Shown here: positions 13,613 through 21,228 of the stretch, in pieces | How the letters are laid out: the number at the start of each line of letters is the position of its first letter | Numbering within the stretch: position 1 is the first letter of the stretch | NCBI GenBank assembly: GCA_964557975.1 | Contig: CAZLCG010000021.1 | Location: 1-33,622, forward strand | DNA: 33,622 nt | Reading direction: 5' to 3' | DNA from: Fimenecus sp964557975 | Lineage (GTDB): Bacteria; Bacillota; Clostridia; Oscillospirales; Acutalibacteraceae | Notes under the pieces: generated by a model | Seen by the model: the letters and a program-made list of their open reading frames with translations, nothing else | Databases searched by the model: none | What the model was told of the DNA's origin: nothing | Translations under genes and position numbers: made by a program

Positions 13613-14836
13613 TCAGACGGAAAACGCGGCGGAAATCAAAAGGGAGGAGCTGTCGGGCATACTCGCCTTTATCGTCCCCTTGTGAGCGGTCACGATCGCC
13701 TTGGCGATGGATAGGCCTATACCGAACCCGCCCGTCTCCGAGCTGCGGGACTTGTCCGTCCGATAAAACCTGTCAAACAAATGCGCCAGCTGTTCGGACG
13801 GAATAGGCTCGGAAGTGTTTCGCACCTCCAAATGCAGTACGTTGCTCTTGCTGTAAAGGGAAAGCGAAATCCTGCCGTTTTCTCCCGAATATTTGACAGC
13901 GTTATCCAAAAGAATCGAGGTCAGATGGCGAAACGCATTGGCGTCACCGTAAAAAGATATCATAGGCTGTATATTCAGCTCCAGCGCCGTACCCTTTGCC
14001 GCCGCAAGCGTTTTAAAAGACTGCGCGGTTTCGACAACCACATCCGAAACGGGAAAGTCAACCGCTTGCGGCCGGTTGTCCGCCTCCTCCACACGGGAAA
14101 GGTACACCAACGCATTGGTCATGGAAGTAAGACGTTTAGTCTGTTTTCGTATGTCCTTTAGCCATTCGTTTTCTTCTCCGAGTTCAATTTCCAGAACCTC
14201 CGCGTCCGCGTCAATAATGGTAAGCGGCGTTTTCAGCTCGTGACCCGCGTCGGTGATAAACAGCTTCTGTTTCTCGTAATTCTCCGCAAAGGGTTTAATT
14301 ATACGCTTGGAGAGAACCGTAATAAGAACAAGCACGACCGCAAAGCCCGCCAGATTTATCAAAATATTAGTCCGCATAAAAGAATAGAAATCGTCCAGCT
14401 TTCGTCCGCAGTCCAAAAAGATAACAAGGCTGCCCGCCTTATCGCTTCTTACAGCGTAGCGGTAATCGTCGATAAAGCCTTGCTCTTTTTCCTCCGAAAC
14501 CTTTTGCGCGTAGGAGATTGCCGTTTGCGTATCCACGGTCGCAATTTTTCCGGTATCCGTGTAAACGACGTTCCCTTCCGCGTCAAAACGGACGGTAAAG
14601 TAACGCGTTTCATAGGGTAGCTCTTTGGAAAAAATACGGTTTTCCCGCAAATCGTCAAATTTTTCAGCTTCGGGAAAAGCGCCTCGGTTATCAGCCAAAA
14701 TGTCAATAACCGTATCGGAATAGGTAACAACGGCACGGTAATTGATTATATCGACAATTACCATGATGACAGATAGGAGAATAAAGAGCAGTGCCATGGA
14801 CAGCGCAACGAATTTAACGCGAAGCTTTTGTATCAT
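13613..14836 (-). CDS. Two-component sensor histidine kinase
   Basis: A 407-residue membrane kinase. Membrane helices at about 11-31 and 156-176 enclose an extracytoplasmic domain of about 125 residues that may sense an envelope signal. H199 in DAGHELKTPLT is the phosphorylation site. The ATPase part has LLDNAVKYSG (N box), RNTSEPIPSE in place of a canonical DNGxGI G1 motif, FDRFYRTDKSRS (F box) and GGFGIGLSIAKAI (G2). The degenerate G1 is common in this kinase subgroup. Its ATG overlaps the TGA of the response regulator by 4 nt, so the pair is co-translated. Position between two surface-lipoprotein genes suggests it controls them. Confidence 0.93.
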   Translation of the reverse strand: MIQKLRVKFVALSMALLFILLSVIMVIVDIINYRAVVTYSDTVIDILADNRGAFPEAEKFDDLRENRIFSKELPYETRYFTVRFDAEGNVVYTDTGKIATVDTQTAISYAQKVSEEKEQGFIDDYRYAVRSDKAGSLVIFLDCGRKLDDFYSFMRTNILINLAGFAVVLVLITVLSKRIIKPFAENYEKQKLFITDAGHELKTPLTIIDADAEVLEIELGEENEWLKDIRKQTKRLTSMTNALVYLSRVEEADNRPQAVDFPVSDVVVETAQSFKTLAAAKGTALELNIQPMISFYGDANAFRHLTSILLDNAVKYSGENGRISLSLYSKSNVLHLEVRNTSEPIPSEQLAHLFDRFYRTDKSRSSETGGFGIGLSIAKAIVTAHKGTIKASMPDSSSLLISAAFSV

Positions 14837-15507
14837 GACAGTTCCTCCAGTGAAAAGCCCACGTTTCTGGCGGATTTAATTTGAATATCCGCATTTAGAG
14901 CCGTCAGCTTCTTTCTCAGATATGAGATATATACCCAAACTACATTGACTTCTACGTCCGCGTCATAGCCCCAGATTTTTTCCATGAACCGTTCCGTTGA
15001 AACAAGATGGCGCGGATTGGATATTAAAATCTCCATCATCTGAAATTCCTTATTTGCCAGTCTGAAATTTCCTGTCGGCGACGACATCTCAAAGGTTGCC
15101 CGATCAAGGGTAATATTACCGAATTGGAGACGGGAATCCGTCTGCGCGGTTTGAACACGGGTCATCGCCCGTATTCTTGCAAGAAGCTCTTTTGTATTGA
15201 ACGGCTTTGTAAGATAATCGTTGGCGCCGCTGTCAAGCCCCAGCACCTTGTCGTCAACCTCGGATTTTGCAGTCAGCATCAAGATAGGTATAAGATTGCC
15301 TTTTTCGCGTATTTTTTTCAGAACGGTGATTCCGTCCATCTTCGGCATCATAATATCCAAAACAGCGCCGTCATAATTCCCGCTTTCCAAATAGTCCAAC
15401 GCGTCCGCTCCGTTATAGACGGCGTCGACCGAATAATTATTTTTTTCAAGCAGGAACTTGACCGCTCTTGATAATGATTTTTCGTCTTCGGCAAGCAGTA
15501 ACCGCAT
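14833..15507 (-). CDS. OmpR-family response regulator
   Basis: 224 residues. Receiver domain (1-118) with acidic pair E7-D8, phosphoacceptor D51 in LDIMMPKMDG, T in MLTAKS and the lysine in LTKPF; then a winged-helix DNA-binding domain (about 125-222, ending VWVYISYLRKKL...SARNVGFSL). It would bind direct repeats near its target promoters. First gene of the operon, with GGGAGA 11 nt before the ATG. The facing VTC operon promoter is only 23 bp from its own, a natural target. Targets are inferred from position. Confidence 0.95.
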   Translation of the reverse strand: MRLLLAEDEKSLSRAVKFLLEKNNYSVDAVYNGADALDYLESGNYDGAVLDIMMPKMDGITVLKKIREKGNLIPILMLTAKSEVDDKVLGLDSGANDYLTKPFNTKELLARIRAMTRVQTAQTDSRLQFGNITLDRATFEMSSPTGNFRLANKEFQMMEILISNPRHLVSTERFMEKIWGYDADVEVNVVWVYISYLRKKLTALNADIQIKSARNVGFSLEELS

Positions 15508-15616
15508 ATTTTATCATATCTCCCTTCTTATCTTACAAACGTAATATAACGCGCGAACATTAAGCGGGATTAAAAATTACGGCAAAAAATTTTCTGCCGT
15601 TTTGTTTTCTGACGGT

Positions 15617-15645
15617 ATTATACTACAGTCGCCGAGGGGAATCAA
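15617..15645 (-). promoter_or_regulatory. Promoter of the two-component operon
   Basis: TTGATT at 15645-15640, 17-nt spacer, TATAAT at 15622-15617. The leader contains a hairpin ACGGCA/TGCCGT (15578-15599) that might slow transcription. Confidence 0.7.
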
Positions 15646-15667
15646 CAAACGCCGCTGAAATGATTAT

Positions 15668-15696
15668 TTGTAAATTAAGTATGAGTATGATATAAT
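15668..15696 (+). promoter_or_regulatory. Promoter of the VTC/DUF4956/DUF4353 operon
   Basis: TTGTAA at 15668-15673, 17-nt spacer with a TATGA extension, TATAAT at 15691-15696. The weak -35 is what one expects of a promoter needing an activator, such as the divergent OmpR-type regulator. Confidence 0.65.
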
Positions 15697-15785
15697 AGCT
15701 TGCGGAATTTTTTAAAACTGTTTTAACTTGAATTAAATCTTGCCCTGTAAAATATGCTTCACAAGGCACAAAGGAGAATAGGATT

Positions 15786-16502
15786 ATGAGTTACCAAACG
15801 ATCTTCAAACGCTATGAGATCAAATATTTTCTCACCCTACGGCAGCAGCAGGAGCTTCTGAAAGTGATGGAGCCTTATATGAAATTGGACGATTACGGTC
15901 ATACGGTTATACGCAATATTTACTTTGACACCGATACGTATCAGTTGATCAGGCATTCTCTTGAGAAGCCCGTATATAAGGAAAAGCTGAGAATACGCAG
16001 CTATCGTAAAGCGGATAAGGACAGTACGGTTTTTGTCGAGCTAAAGAAAAAATATAATTCCGTTGTATATAAGAGGCGCGTCGCGTTGCCCGAGCATGAA
16101 GCGATCGACTGGCTGTGCGGCGATTTTCATCCGAAAGATTCCCAGATTGTGGAAGAAATCGAATACTTCCGAACATTTTACCGCACTCTTCACCCCGTAT
16201 GTTTTCTGAGCTATGAACGGGACGCTTTTTATTCCGTAGGCGGAGATGACTTTCGGGTTACCTTCGACAGCAATATCTTCAGCAGGGAAAACGAGATGTC
16301 CCTTGAAAATGACGTTTGGGGTACGCGCCTGCTCGATGCGGGGCAGGTATTGATGGAAATCAAAACGCCGGGAGGCATCCCTTTGTGGATGACGGATTTT
16401 CTTACAAAAAATCATATCTATAAGACCTCTTTTTCCAAGTACGGAGAGGCTTACTGTCGGGATATTGCAGAAAAAAAGTTCGGAGGACGATTGTATGCTT
16501 GA
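15786..16502 (+). CDS. VTC-domain polyphosphate polymerase-like protein
   Basis: 238 residues covering a stand-alone VTC (CYTH/triphosphate-tunnel) domain; no SPX domain or membrane helix. Tunnel motifs are present: R9-Y-E-I-K13 at the start, E66-K-L-R69-I-R71-S-Y, F-V-E85-L-K87-K-K, K97-R98, Y-E-R145-D-A-F, the metal-binding D161, and L-M-E191-I-K193 followed by SFSKYGEAY. In yeast this domain makes polyphosphate from ATP; bacterial homologues beside DUF4956 and CotH genes are of uncertain function. First gene of the operon (AAAGGAG ribosome site). It overlaps DUF4956 by 8 nt, so the two are translated together and may form a membrane complex. Confidence 0.9.
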   Translation: MSYQTIFKRYEIKYFLTLRQQQELLKVMEPYMKLDDYGHTVIRNIYFDTDTYQLIRHSLEKPVYKEKLRIRSYRKADKDSTVFVELKKKYNSVVYKRRVALPEHEAIDWLCGDFHPKDSQIVEEIEYFRTFYRTLHPVCFLSYERDAFYSVGGDDFRVTFDSNIFSRENEMSLENDVWGTRLLDAGQVLMEIKTPGGIPLWMTDFLTKNHIYKTSFSKYGEAYCRDIAEKKFGGRLYA

Positions 16503-17190
16503 CACTTTATTTAAAGGAATTTTTGATACGGATATGACCTCGGTTATTTCCATCAGCGATTTTTTGCTCTGCGTCGGTTGCTCTTTGGTGATCGGTCTGA
16601 TTTTGGCTTTTGCCTATATGTACCGCACCAAATACACAAAAAGTTTTGTCGCCACGCTGGCTTTGCTGCCTACTGTGGTTTGTGTTGTCATTATGATGGT
16701 TAACGGCAACGTGGGAACGGGCGTAGCGGTAGCAGGCGCTTTCAGTTTGGTAAGGTTTCGTTCCGCGCCGGGAACGGCGAAGGAAATCGGCATACTGTTT
16801 CTGGCAATGGGCGCGGGTATGATAGCGGGTATGGGCTATTTGGGCTATGCTTTTCTTTTTGCCGTAATCCTTTGCGGTATTTCCTTAATTTATAACCGCT
16901 TGGATTTCGGCGCAAAGAAAAACAGCGCGGTCTATAAGACGCTGCACATCACCATCCCCGAGGATCTTGATTATACCGATGTGTTTGAGGAACTCCTCGC
17001 GCAGTATGCCTCCTCATGGGAACTGACCAATGTTAAAACAACAAATATGGGCAGTCTTTTTAAGCTCACCTATGACATAACTCTTAAAAGCCCGAATGTC
17101 GAAAAGGAACTGATTGATAAGCTTCGCTGCCGTAACGGGAATTTGGAAATAAGCATTTCCAAACAGGAAACGCTGACGACAGGATTATAA
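16495..17190 (+). CDS. DUF4956 membrane protein
   Basis: 231 residues from the ATG at 16495 (GGAGG, 8 nt away), inside the end of the VTC gene. About four membrane helices lie in residues 21-135 (LLCVGCSLVIGLILAF; FVATLALLPTVVCVVIMM; IGILFLAMGAGMIAGM; YAFLFAVILCGISLIY). Between them is the family signature GAFSLVRFRSAPGTAKEI (81-98). A soluble C-terminal domain (about 145-231) looks ferredoxin-like. Function unknown; DUF4956 proteins are regularly encoded next to VTC-domain proteins, which suggests a membrane partner or channel for the polymer the VTC enzyme handles. That last part is inference. Confidence 0.9.
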   Translation: MLDTLFKGIFDTDMTSVISISDFLLCVGCSLVIGLILAFAYMYRTKYTKSFVATLALLPTVVCVVIMMVNGNVGTGVAVAGAFSLVRFRSAPGTAKEIGILFLAMGAGMIAGMGYLGYAFLFAVILCGISLIYNRLDFGAKKNSAVYKTLHITIPEDLDYTDVFEELLAQYASSWELTNVKTTNMGSLFKLTYDITLKSPNVEKELIDKLRCRNGNLEISISKQETLTTGL

Positions 17191-17210
17191 CGGAAAGAGA
17201 GGGAACACGA

Positions 17211-19052
17211 ATGAATAAAAACAGAATATCGGGCGCGCTTGCGCTTTGTCTTGTTCTTGCTATGCTGCTGAGCGGATGTAATAATATCATAGGCTCTCAG
17301 GAAAACAGCTCTTCTTCGTCGGAATCAAGTGCCGATACCGTAATTGAAGCGTCCGATATGTTTACCGACAGGGATTATGAAGTGGGATATGACGAAGCGA
17401 CAGCCGCATATATTACATTGAACGGCAGCTCCGCTCAGTGCGAATCGGACGCGGTTAGGATCGACGGCTCAACCGTCACAATTACGGACGAGGGAACTTA
17501 TATTCTCTCAGGCTCTCTTAAAGACGGTATGATTATAGTGGACGCGGACAATACTGATAAGCTGCAGCTCGTATTGAACGGAGTATCCGTAAACAGCGGC
17601 ACGTCCGCCGCCGTCTATGTCCGTCAGGCCGACAAGGTCTTTATCACCACGGCGCAGGACACAGAAAACACACTGACAAACGGCGGCGAATTTATTGCCG
17701 TTGACGAGAACAATATTGACGCCGCAGTATTCTCAAAGGATGACCTGACCTTCAACGGTAAGGGAAGCCTGACTGTAGAATCTCCCGCCGGTCACGGCGT
17801 TGTATCCAAAGACGATTTGGTATTCACCAGCGGGACATATACTGTTTCCTCCTCGGGTCAGGCGATTAACGGAAAGGAAAGCGTCCGAATAGCGGGCGGC
17901 ACATACGATATTTCCTCGGGTAAGGACGGAATCCATTCAGAGGACGCGGATAACGCCTCGCTCGGCTTTATATATATCTTAAACGGTTCTTATACGGTTA
18001 CAGCGGAGGGCGACGGGATAAGCGCTTCAAATTATATACAGATTAACGGTGGAAGCTTTACCGTAACCACAGGCGGCGGCAGTGAAAACGGTTCTAAAGC
18101 AAGCTCTGATAATTACGGACAGTTTATGGGCGGACGCGGAGCTCCGATGCAGCAGCAGACAACAGGAACTACCGATGACAGCACCAGCATGAAAGGTATA
18201 AAGGCGTCCGGTAATCTGACCGTAAACGGCGGTACGTTTGTTATTAACTCCGCCGACGACGCCGTTCATTCAAATGCTTCCGTCACTGTTAATGCAGGTA
18301 CCTTCGAGCTTAAAACAGGCGACGACGGGATTCATGCAGACGAGACTTTAGCTGTTAAGGACGGTTCTGTTAATATTACGGAAAGCTATGAGGGATTGGA
18401 GGGTCTTGCCATAGAAATTTCGGGCGGAGAAATCTCAATTGTCGCCTCGGATGACGGAATAAACGCCGCGGGCGGTACGGATTCCAGCGGCACGGGCGGC
18501 AGAGATACGCAATTCGGCAACGGGGGAGGTTTCTCATCCTCGGGCGGCAGCCTGACAATTTCCGGCGGAAGAATTGATATACACGCTTCGGGTGACGCTG
18601 TCGATTCAAACGGCGCGCTGTCCGTTACCGGCGGATATATAACGACCTCCGGTCCGAATATGGGAGACACCTCGATACTTGACTATGGATCTGACGGTAC
18701 AATAAGCGGCGGTACCTTTATCGGCACGGGAGCCGGCGGTATGTCGCAGAATTTCGGTTCCGATTCCACACAGGGCGCTATTATGGTGTCGGTAGGGAAC
18801 CAAACAGCGGGCACAACGGTCGTCTTAAAGGATTCTGACGGAAATGTGCTTCTTACAAGGGAAACCGATCAGGACTTTTCCTGCGTGCTGTTGAGCTGTT
18901 CGGATATAGTAAAGGGAAGCACCTATACGCTCGTTGTCGGTTCTGACGAGATTTCCGTTACCATGAGCAGCTTGGTTTATTCCAACGCGGGCGGCATGGG
19001 CGGAAATCAGCCCGGAGGGAATATGAGAGGCGGAATGCAGGGCGGCAGATAA
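17211..19052 (+). CDS. DUF4353 carbohydrate-binding-like beta-helix lipoprotein
   Basis: 613 residues. Lipoprotein signal with LLSGC, C23 lipidated, then a Ser-rich linker. The body is a long series of beta-helix rungs: early unit TITDEGTYILSGSLKDGMI, then SKDDLTFNGKGSLTVES, and repeated DGIHS / DGIHA / DAVHS / DGINA turns that are typical of DUF4353 proteins. The tail is low-complexity (GGMGGNQPGGNMRGGMQGG). The regular DG(I/V)H turns could bind calcium. DUF4353 proteins are annotated as carbohydrate-binding and often sit with CotH kinases; none is seen here. Last gene of the operon, 20 nt after DUF4956, ending at a strong terminator. Confidence 0.85.
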   Translation: MNKNRISGALALCLVLAMLLSGCNNIIGSQENSSSSSESSADTVIEASDMFTDRDYEVGYDEATAAYITLNGSSAQCESDAVRIDGSTVTITDEGTYILSGSLKDGMIIVDADNTDKLQLVLNGVSVNSGTSAAVYVRQADKVFITTAQDTENTLTNGGEFIAVDENNIDAAVFSKDDLTFNGKGSLTVESPAGHGVVSKDDLVFTSGTYTVSSSGQAINGKESVRIAGGTYDISSGKDGIHSEDADNASLGFIYILNGSYTVTAEGDGISASNYIQINGGSFTVTTGGGSENGSKASSDNYGQFMGGRGAPMQQQTTGTTDDSTSMKGIKASGNLTVNGGTFVINSADDAVHSNASVTVNAGTFELKTGDDGIHADETLAVKDGSVNITESYEGLEGLAIEISGGEISIVASDDGINAAGGTDSSGTGGRDTQFGNGGGFSSSGGSLTISGGRIDIHASGDAVDSNGALSVTGGYITTSGPNMGDTSILDYGSDGTISGGTFIGTGAGGMSQNFGSDSTQGAIMVSVGNQTAGTTVVLKDSDGNVLLTRETDQDFSCVLLSCSDIVKGSTYTLVVGSDEISVTMSSLVYSNAGGMGGNQPGGNMRGGMQGGR

Positions 19053-19084
19053 CCGCAGCGGATGCCGAAAAGCATTAAAATATT

Positions 19085-19125
19085 AGGAGGATTTCAACCC
19101 TGCCGGTCGAAATCCTCCTTGTTAT
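19085..19125. terminator. Strong terminator between DUF4353 and the symporter gene
   Basis: AGGAGGATTTC (19085-19095) pairs perfectly with GAAATCCTCCT (19109-19119), 11 bp, then TGTTATTTCG on the plus side. The converging symporter gene ends at 19122, so it probably serves both. Confidence 0.8.
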
Positions 19126-20660
19126 TTCGTTTTTGACATTATCGTTTGGTGTTCATCCTGAATTTTCGGATGGTTTGACAGCATGGGCGTTATCTTCTTG
19201 CCCTTGAATTTTCTGTCTGTATAATTTTTGGTAATCTTAAACACGATTCCGGAAAGAGAGATGACGCCTATGAGGTTCGGTATAGCCATAAGCCCGTTGA
19301 AGGTGTCTGAAATATCCCACGCCAAATCAAGCGACATGGTTGAACCTACGACAATAAACAGCACGAATACGGTTTTATAGATGATTGTCGATTTGGTCCC
19401 GAAAAGATATTCCCAAGCCTTAGTGCCGTAGAAGCTCCAGCCGAGGACCGTGGAAAAGGCGAAAAATAAAACGGCTATCGCAATAAATTTGCCGCCGAAC
19501 GAGCCGAATACTCCCGAGAATGCCTGCGCCACAAGCGCGGTCTTATCCGTGTCGGCAAATTCTGCCGCCCTTGCGCCGGTCGAAAGGTCTATAACGCCCG
19601 ATGAAAGCACCGCAAACGCCGTCAGCGTGCAGACTACGATCGTGTCGAAAAACACCTCGAAAATGCCCCACATACCTTGCTTTACAGGCTCTTTAACATT
19701 CGACGCGGAGTGAACCATAACCGATGAGCCAAGCCCCGCTTCGTTTGAAAATACGCCTCTTTTAAAGCCCCAGGTGACCGTTTCCTTAACAAGCACGCCC
19801 GCAAGTCCGCCGCCGAGCGCCTTAAAGCCAAAGGCAAATTTGAAAATCGAACCGAAAACCTCGCCTGCTCTTTGAATGTTTGAAAAGAAAATAATCAGCG
19901 TACCGATTATATATACGACCGCCATAACGGGTACTATTTTTTCGGCTACATTCGCGATTCTCTTAATTCCGCCGATTATTACAAGCCCTGCGATGAGCAT
20001 CAGACAAACGCCGACTGCAAGCGAATACAGATTAACGCTGCCTAAAACCTTTATATTCTGTAGCGCGGGAATAGCAAACTCCGAGGTTATGTTGGTAGAG
20101 ATTGTGTTTATCTGCCCCATATTGCCTATGCCGAAGGAAGCTAAAAGACAGAAAATACTGAACAAAACGGAAAGAACCTTGCCAAGTGCTTTGCAATGCT
20201 TTTTGGAACCTAAGCCGTCGCGCAGATAGTACATTGCGCCGCCGCACCATTCGCCGTCCTTATTTTTAACACGGTAGTAAATTCCCAAGACGTTTTCGGA
20301 ATAGTTTGTCATCATACCGAAAAAAGCGGATATCCACATCCAAAAAACCGCGCCCGGTCCGCCCGAAGCGATTGCCGCCGCAACGCCTGCGATATTGCCT
20401 ACGCCGATTGTAGCGGCAAGAGCGGTGCAAAGCGCTTGAAACTGCGAAATGGAATTTTTATCCGACTTGTCGGTAACCTCGCCGCCTTTTTTGAAAACCC
20501 CTCCTATGGTTTGGCTGAACCAATGCCTTATGTGGGTTATCTGAAAGAATTTTGTGCCGCAGGTCAGGTATATACCCGTGCCGATAATTAAAATAAGCAT
20601 TGGTATTCCCCATACGACGCTGTTAATCGAACCGTTGATTTTACTGATTGTTTCCAACAT
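19122..20660 (-). CDS. AgcS-type alanine/glycine:sodium symporter
   Basis: A 512-residue polytopic membrane protein of the AGCS family, about 10-11 helices, which imports alanine or glycine with sodium. Family signatures: TALAATIGVGNIAGVAAAI near residue 80-98, GAVFWMWISAFFGMMTNYSE about 104-123, and GFKRGVFSNEAGLGSS in the second half. ATG with AAAGGAG 7 nt away. The glycine riboswitch upstream strongly favours glycine as a physiological substrate or signal. Single-gene transcription unit with its own promoter. Standard length, no defects seen. Confidence 0.95.
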   Translation of the reverse strand: MLETISKINGSINSVVWGIPMLILIIGTGIYLTCGTKFFQITHIRHWFSQTIGGVFKKGGEVTDKSDKNSISQFQALCTALAATIGVGNIAGVAAAIASGGPGAVFWMWISAFFGMMTNYSENVLGIYYRVKNKDGEWCGGAMYYLRDGLGSKKHCKALGKVLSVLFSIFCLLASFGIGNMGQINTISTNITSEFAIPALQNIKVLGSVNLYSLAVGVCLMLIAGLVIIGGIKRIANVAEKIVPVMAVVYIIGTLIIFFSNIQRAGEVFGSIFKFAFGFKALGGGLAGVLVKETVTWGFKRGVFSNEAGLGSSVMVHSASNVKEPVKQGMWGIFEVFFDTIVVCTLTAFAVLSSGVIDLSTGARAAEFADTDKTALVAQAFSGVFGSFGGKFIAIAVLFFAFSTVLGWSFYGTKAWEYLFGTKSTIIYKTVFVLFIVVGSTMSLDLAWDISDTFNGLMAIPNLIGVISLSGIVFKITKNYTDRKFKGKKITPMLSNHPKIQDEHQTIMSKTK

Positions 20661-20675
20661 ATCATTTCTCCTTTA

Positions 20676-20711
20676 AAATAAAAAGGAAGCAGTACAAAAA
20701 GTATTGCTTCC
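20676..20711 (-). terminator. Expression-platform terminator of the glycine riboswitch
   Basis: GGAAGCA/TGCTTCC plus TAC/GTA stem around an A/T-rich loop, followed on the minus strand by TTTTTATTTT, only 15 nt before the symporter ATG. Its 5' arm must be captured by upstream RNA for the gene to be expressed. Confidence 0.8.
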
Positions 20712-20744
20712 GAAAAATAACAAAATGTTCCCGTAATGGATAAT

Positions 20745-20912
20745 GTATTCTGTCCTTTTACCTGAGAGATTAACACATAATCAGTGCTTGCACCTTCGGT
20801 ATCCGTAATCGGAATTCTCCAGAACGGCTATCCGTATACAGTCTTTGCCCTTATAGGCGCCTGAGAGTTTTACTCCTTCGGTCGGGTAAACCGTTTCCTG
20901 CATATTTCACTT
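20745..20912 (-). ncRNA. Tandem glycine riboswitch
   Basis: Read on the minus strand, each of two aptamers shows the conserved CCGAAGG and CTCTCAGG elements: first CCGAAGGAGTAAAACTCTCAGG, later GGAGAATTCC, CCGAAGGTGCAAGC and ATCTCTCAGGT. Aptamer 1 begins near GCAGGAAACGG, aptamer 2 near GGAGAATTCC. This is the glycine riboswitch pattern, and it precedes a glycine/alanine symporter. Ends are approximate. Confidence 0.93.
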
Positions 20913-20938
20913 AGCCCCTGTTTAATTTTAACACAGAA

Positions 20939-20967
20939 ATTATATATTCATATTATATCTATGTCAA
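20939..20967 (-). promoter_or_regulatory. Promoter of the riboswitch/symporter transcript
   Basis: TTGACA at 20967-20962, 17-nt spacer, TATAAT at 20944-20939, both boxes perfect consensus. Confidence 0.85.
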
Positions 20968-21000
20968 GAGTAAATAAAATATTTATTAAAGTATGTTTTC

Positions 21001-21035
21001 TGCGTTGTAAACGGGTCACATCTGTTTACGGCGCA
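21001..21035. promoter_or_regulatory. Palindrome between the symporter and BMP promoters
   Basis: Arms TGCGTTGTAAAC (21001-21012) and GTTTACGGCGCA (21024-21035) match at 10 of 12 positions around an 11-nt spacer. It lies 30 bp upstream of the BMP -35 box and 34 bp upstream of the symporter -35 box. A regulator binding site is the simplest reading. Confidence 0.45.
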
Positions 21036-21064
21036 AAATTATTTTCGAAAATTGACATATTGTA

Positions 21065-21093
21065 TTGACATTTGGGATTTTTTGTAATACTAT
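21065..21093 (+). promoter_or_regulatory. Promoter of the BMP/ABC importer operon
   Basis: TTGACA at 21065-21070, 17-nt spacer, TACTAT at 21088-21093. A leader of about 130 nt follows, with a small TACGGG/CCCGTA hairpin (21182-21199) just before the ribosome site; I see no purine riboswitch core. Confidence 0.65.
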
Positions 21094-21228
21094 ATCTGTA
21101 TATTTAATATTGGTTTTCTTAATGTGCGGCACAATTTGTTGTATTTAATAAATGCACAGACGCTGTTTTGATTTCGGTTTATACGGGGTTATTCCCGTAA
21201 TAATAAAAAAAATACGGAGGTCAAAAAA

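Noticed and set aside
15949..16553. Minus-strand ORFs opposite the VTC gene
   Set aside because: They conflict with a clear VTC domain with overlapping DUF4956 start and have no ribosome sites.
21094..21228. Possible purine riboswitch before the nucleoside importer
   Set aside because: No conserved purine aptamer core (paired loops around a three-way junction) is visible; only a 6-bp hairpin.
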